A DNA stretch of 64,000 nucleotides, from NCBI GenBank assembly GCA_030019365.1, contig JASEFA010000003.1:186001-250000 (forward strand), written 5' to 3'. Under the pieces are notes generated by a model that was not told the origin of the DNA, ran no database searches, and saw only the letters and a program-made list of their open reading frames with translations. Shown piece after piece: positions 61,783 to 64,000 of this stretch. The position numbers and the translations under genes are program-made. Positions within the stretch are counted from its first letter, which is position 1; each line of letters begins with the position of its first letter. Source of the stretch: Bacillota bacterium (lineage in GTDB: Bacteria; Bacillota; Sulfobacillia; JACIYH01).

Positions 61783-63312
61783 ATGGACGTCATACTGGTA
61801 CTGGACTTCGGAGCCCAGTACGCCCAGCTGATTGCCCGGCGGGTCCGCGAGCAGGGCGTTTTCAGCAAGATCGTGCCGGCCACCTGGCCGGCTGCGCGCA
61901 TCCTGGAGGAGAGGCCGGCGGGGCTGATCCTGAGCGGCGGGCCTGCCAGTGTCTATGCCGGGGGTGCACCCCACCTCGACCCCGACCTGTTGCGGGCGGG
62001 GGTACCGGTACTGGGGATTTGCTACGGCATGCAACTGCTCGCCTTCATGCTCGGGGGCGGGGTGGCACGGGGCGAAAGGTGTGAGTTCGGACGGGCCCAG
62101 GTGGAGGTGCTGGACGAGGACGACATCCTGGCCGGCCTGGGCCCCGGTCCCCTGGACGTGTGGATGAGCCACGGCGACCTGGTGCGGACGCCCCCGACGG
62201 GATTCCGCGTGCTGGCCCGCACGCCCGTCACGCCCGTGGTGGCCATGGCCGACAGCGGCCGTCACCTTTACGGGGTGCAGTTCCATCCCGAGGTGGTGCA
62301 CACTCCGCGCGGGAAGGAAGTACTGGCCAACTTCCTGTTCCGGGTGTGCGGGTGCCAGGGGGACTGGACGACATCTTCCTTCATCGACAGCGCGGTGGAG
62401 CGGGTGCGGGAGCAGGTGGGCGATGGGAGGGCGGTGTGTGCCCTCTCCGGAGGGGTGGATTCGGCCGTGGCCGCGGCCCTCACCCGGCGGGCCATCGGCG
62501 AGCGCCTCACCTGCATCTTCGTGGACACCGGACTGCTGCGGGAAGGCGAGCCGGAGCAGGTGGTGAGCGTGTTCCGGGACGTTTTCGGGTTACCCCTCAT
62601 TCACGTGCGGGCGGCCGGCCGCTTCTTCGCCGCCCTGCGCGGGGTGATCGACCCCGAGGTCAAGCGCCAGCGCGTCGGCGAACTGTTCGTGCGCATCTTC
62701 GAAGAAGAAGCTGCCCGGCTGGGGCCGGTTGAGTTCCTGGTGCAGGGCACCATATACCCCGATGTGATCGAGAGCGGGACGGCCACGGCGGCCACCATCA
62801 AGACCCACCACAACGTGGGCGGACTGCCCGAGCGCATGACCTTCCGGCTGGTGGAGCCCTTACGGGAGCTGTTCAAGGACGAGGTGCGCGCGGTGGGAGA
62901 GGCTCTGGGACTGCCCGAGACCCTGGTGCGGCGCCATCCCTTTCCCGGGCCGGGACTGGCGGTGCGGGTGGTGGGGGAGGTAACCCCCGATAAGGTGGAG
63001 GTCCTCCGCCGGGCCGATGCCGTCGTCGCCGAGCAAATCCGGCAGGCCGGGTGGTACCGCCGGCTGTGGCAGGCGTTTGCGGTGCTGACGGACACCCGCT
63101 CCGTGGGGGTGAAGGGGGATGCCCGCGCTTACGGCTGGACGGTCGCCGTGCGGGCGGTGGAGAGCGAGGACGCCATGACCGCAGACTGGGCGCGCCTGCC
63201 CCACGACCTGATGGAAGCCATCTCGACCCGGATCGTCAATGAGATCCCGGCCGTCAGTCGGGTGGTGTATGACATCACGTCCAAGCCGCCCGCCACCATC
63301 GAGTGGGAGTGA
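61783..63312 (+). CDS. guaA: GMP synthase (glutamine-hydrolysing)
   Basis: Aminates XMP to GMP. 509 residues from ATG 61783 (GTG 61765 is also possible). Class I amidotransferase domain (1-195): [18 protein letters not shown], nucleophile Cys80 in [16 protein letters not shown], His and Glu in [10 protein letters not shown]. The ATP-pyrophosphatase domain has the P-loop [18 protein letters not shown] near 224, then the dimerisation domain with [24 protein letters not shown] and the end KPPATIEWE. guaB and hpt are also in the window but not adjacent as an operon. Confidence 0.97.
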   Translation: MDVILVLDFGAQYAQLIARRVREQGVFSKIVPATWPAARILEERPAGLILSGGPASVYAGGAPHLDPDLLRAGVPVLGICYGMQLLAFMLGGGVARGERCEFGRAQVEVLDEDDILAGLGPGPLDVWMSHGDLVRTPPTGFRVLARTPVTPVVAMADSGRHLYGVQFHPEVVHTPRGKEVLANFLFRVCGCQGDWTTSSFIDSAVERVREQVGDGRAVCALSGGVDSAVAAALTRRAIGERLTCIFVDTGLLREGEPEQVVSVFRDVFGLPLIHVRAAGRFFAALRGVIDPEVKRQRVGELFVRIFEEEAARLGPVEFLVQGTIYPDVIESGTATAATIKTHHNVGGLPERMTFRLVEPLRELFKDEVRAVGEALGLPETLVRRHPFPGPGLAVRVVGEVTPDKVEVLRRADAVVAEQIRQAGWYRRLWQAFAVLTDTRSVGVKGDARAYGWTVAVRAVESEDAMTADWARLPHDLMEAISTRIVNEIPAVSRVVYDITSKPPATIEWE

Positions 63313-63394
63313 CGGGACGATCCGGCCGTGGGAGCGACTGCCTGAGTGGCGGGCGGGAGTTGCCGGCCGGTTGCCCCGTTGGCTGGGGGGCGGA

Positions 63395-64000
63395 TCAGTG
63401 AGTATCGCTGATGTGGGGTTCCCGTGGGGCCTGCCCGTCCGGGAGAGTCCGCGCCGGCTCGCGTACGGCGATGGACACCCATAGCAGGTTGGCCAGCATG
63501 AGCAGGCCGGTGAACAGGAAGATGGCCCGCAGCCCGAACGTGGCCACCACCACGGCGCCCAGAACGGGTCCCAGGAAGTTGCCCATGAAGGTGGCGCTTG
63601 AGGTGAGGCCGTAGGCGGTGGCCCTGCGCCGGCGGGGAGTGAGGTGGCCCACCAGGGCATTGGCCGTGGGCAGGATGCCGCCCACGAACATCCCCAGGCC
63701 GAAGCGCAGGGCCGCCAGTTGCCAGACCTCACGGACCAGGGCCTGGGGGAGGACGAGCAGAACTGCTCCCGCCGTGGCCAGAGTTAGGGTGGGTTTGCAG
63801 CCCAGGGCATCGGCTCGCCTGCCCAGGAGAGGAGCGGCGAGAGCACTGCCCAGGCCGGCGGCGGCGAACGCTATGCCGGCCAGCGTGGCGGCCCGGTCGG
63901 GGTCGCCGGTGAGCTCCAGCACGAAGAGGGAAAGCTGGGGCCCGGCGCTGGAGTTGGCCACCTGGGCCATGAGCAGCACCCCGAATACCGCCAGCAGCCC
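63395..64000 (-). CDS. MFS transporter, C-terminal part (5' end outside window)
   Basis: A minus-strand gene running off the window end; about 201 codons are visible, stop at 63395. Roughly six helices: GIAFAAAGLGSALAAPLLGR followed by the MFS loop RRADALGCKPTLTL (helix 2-3 type repeat), FGLGMFVGGILPTANALVGH, TSSATFMGNFLGPVLGAVVV, and a last helix before a short polar tail. The repeat-loop and TSSATFMGNFLGP pattern resembles drug/proton antiporters of the Bcr/MdtG kind. The substrate cannot be assigned. Confidence 0.82.
   Translation of the reverse strand, partial: GLLAVFGVLLMAQVANSSAGPQLSLFVLELTGDPDRAATLAGIAFAAAGLGSALAAPLLGRRADALGCKPTLTLATAGAVLLVLPQALVREVWQLAALRFGLGMFVGGILPTANALVGHLTPRRRRATAYGLTSSATFMGNFLGPVLGAVVVATFGLRAIFLFTGLLMLANLLWVSIAVREPARTLPDGQAPREPHISDTH

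Overview
The window is high-GC bacterial DNA, almost all coding and nearly all on the plus strand, with many GTG and TTG starts and stop/start overlaps. Several features point to an anaerobic member of the Bacillota: a glmS ribozyme in front of glmS, an alr-mazE-mazF order as in Bacillus, an NAD-linked iron-sulfur formate dehydrogenase operon, and a t6A cluster (uracil-DNA glycosylase, tsaE, tsaB, rimI, tsaD). I cannot name the genus. I see no rRNA, tRNA, CRISPR array or insertion sequence.

Layout. 1-9400: cell-wall and housekeeping genes (end of glmM, glmS ribozyme, glmS, acpS, NAD(P)HX repair, alr, mazEF, a PLP desulfhydrase, a C26 hydrolase and a DmpA-type peptidase). 9440-16630: two copies of a gene pair consisting of a GlmL/MutL-family ASKHA ATPase and a barrel-sandwich plus KOW-like partner, with two small companions. 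16740-28510: a DUF483-like protein, family-4 UDG, the t6A genes, an acyltransferase, three tandem M42 peptidases, a TenI-like protein, a gamma-carbonic-anhydrase-like protein, a small DMT-type membrane protein and guaB. 28800-31740: four uncharacterised membrane proteins in one operon, preceded by a strong hairpin. 31900-40470: two LolD/MacB-type ATPases, an orphan divergent copy of the partner protein, two FtsX/MacB-type permeases and a third GlmL-partner pair. 41000-42300: a minus-strand DNA methyltransferase island of lower GC with a 58-residue upstream gene. 42500-49830: formate dehydrogenase (a NuoF-GltD-like fusion, a molybdenum catalytic subunit, a NuoE-like subunit, FdhD). 49850-52400: thiolase, 3-hydroxyacyl-CoA dehydrogenase and a decayed acyl-CoA dehydrogenase. 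52400-53040: a second mazEF. 53220-59060: molybdenum cofactor genes, including a MoeA fused to a PBP-like domain. 59120-64000: a MaoC hydratase, an exported helical protein, hpt, guaA and the 3' part of an MFS transporter.

How the genes fit together. The molybdopterin genes and fdhD supply cofactor and sulfuration for the formate dehydrogenase. guaB, hpt and guaA serve guanine nucleotide supply.

The best candidate for an undescribed system is the GlmL-partner family: three paired copies, an orphan partner between ABC exporter genes, and a nearby operon of unknown membrane proteins. No glutamate mutase subunit is present to explain them. A second theme is the repeated presence of Gly/Ala/Ser/Glu-rich inserts in surface loops of otherwise conserved enzymes.
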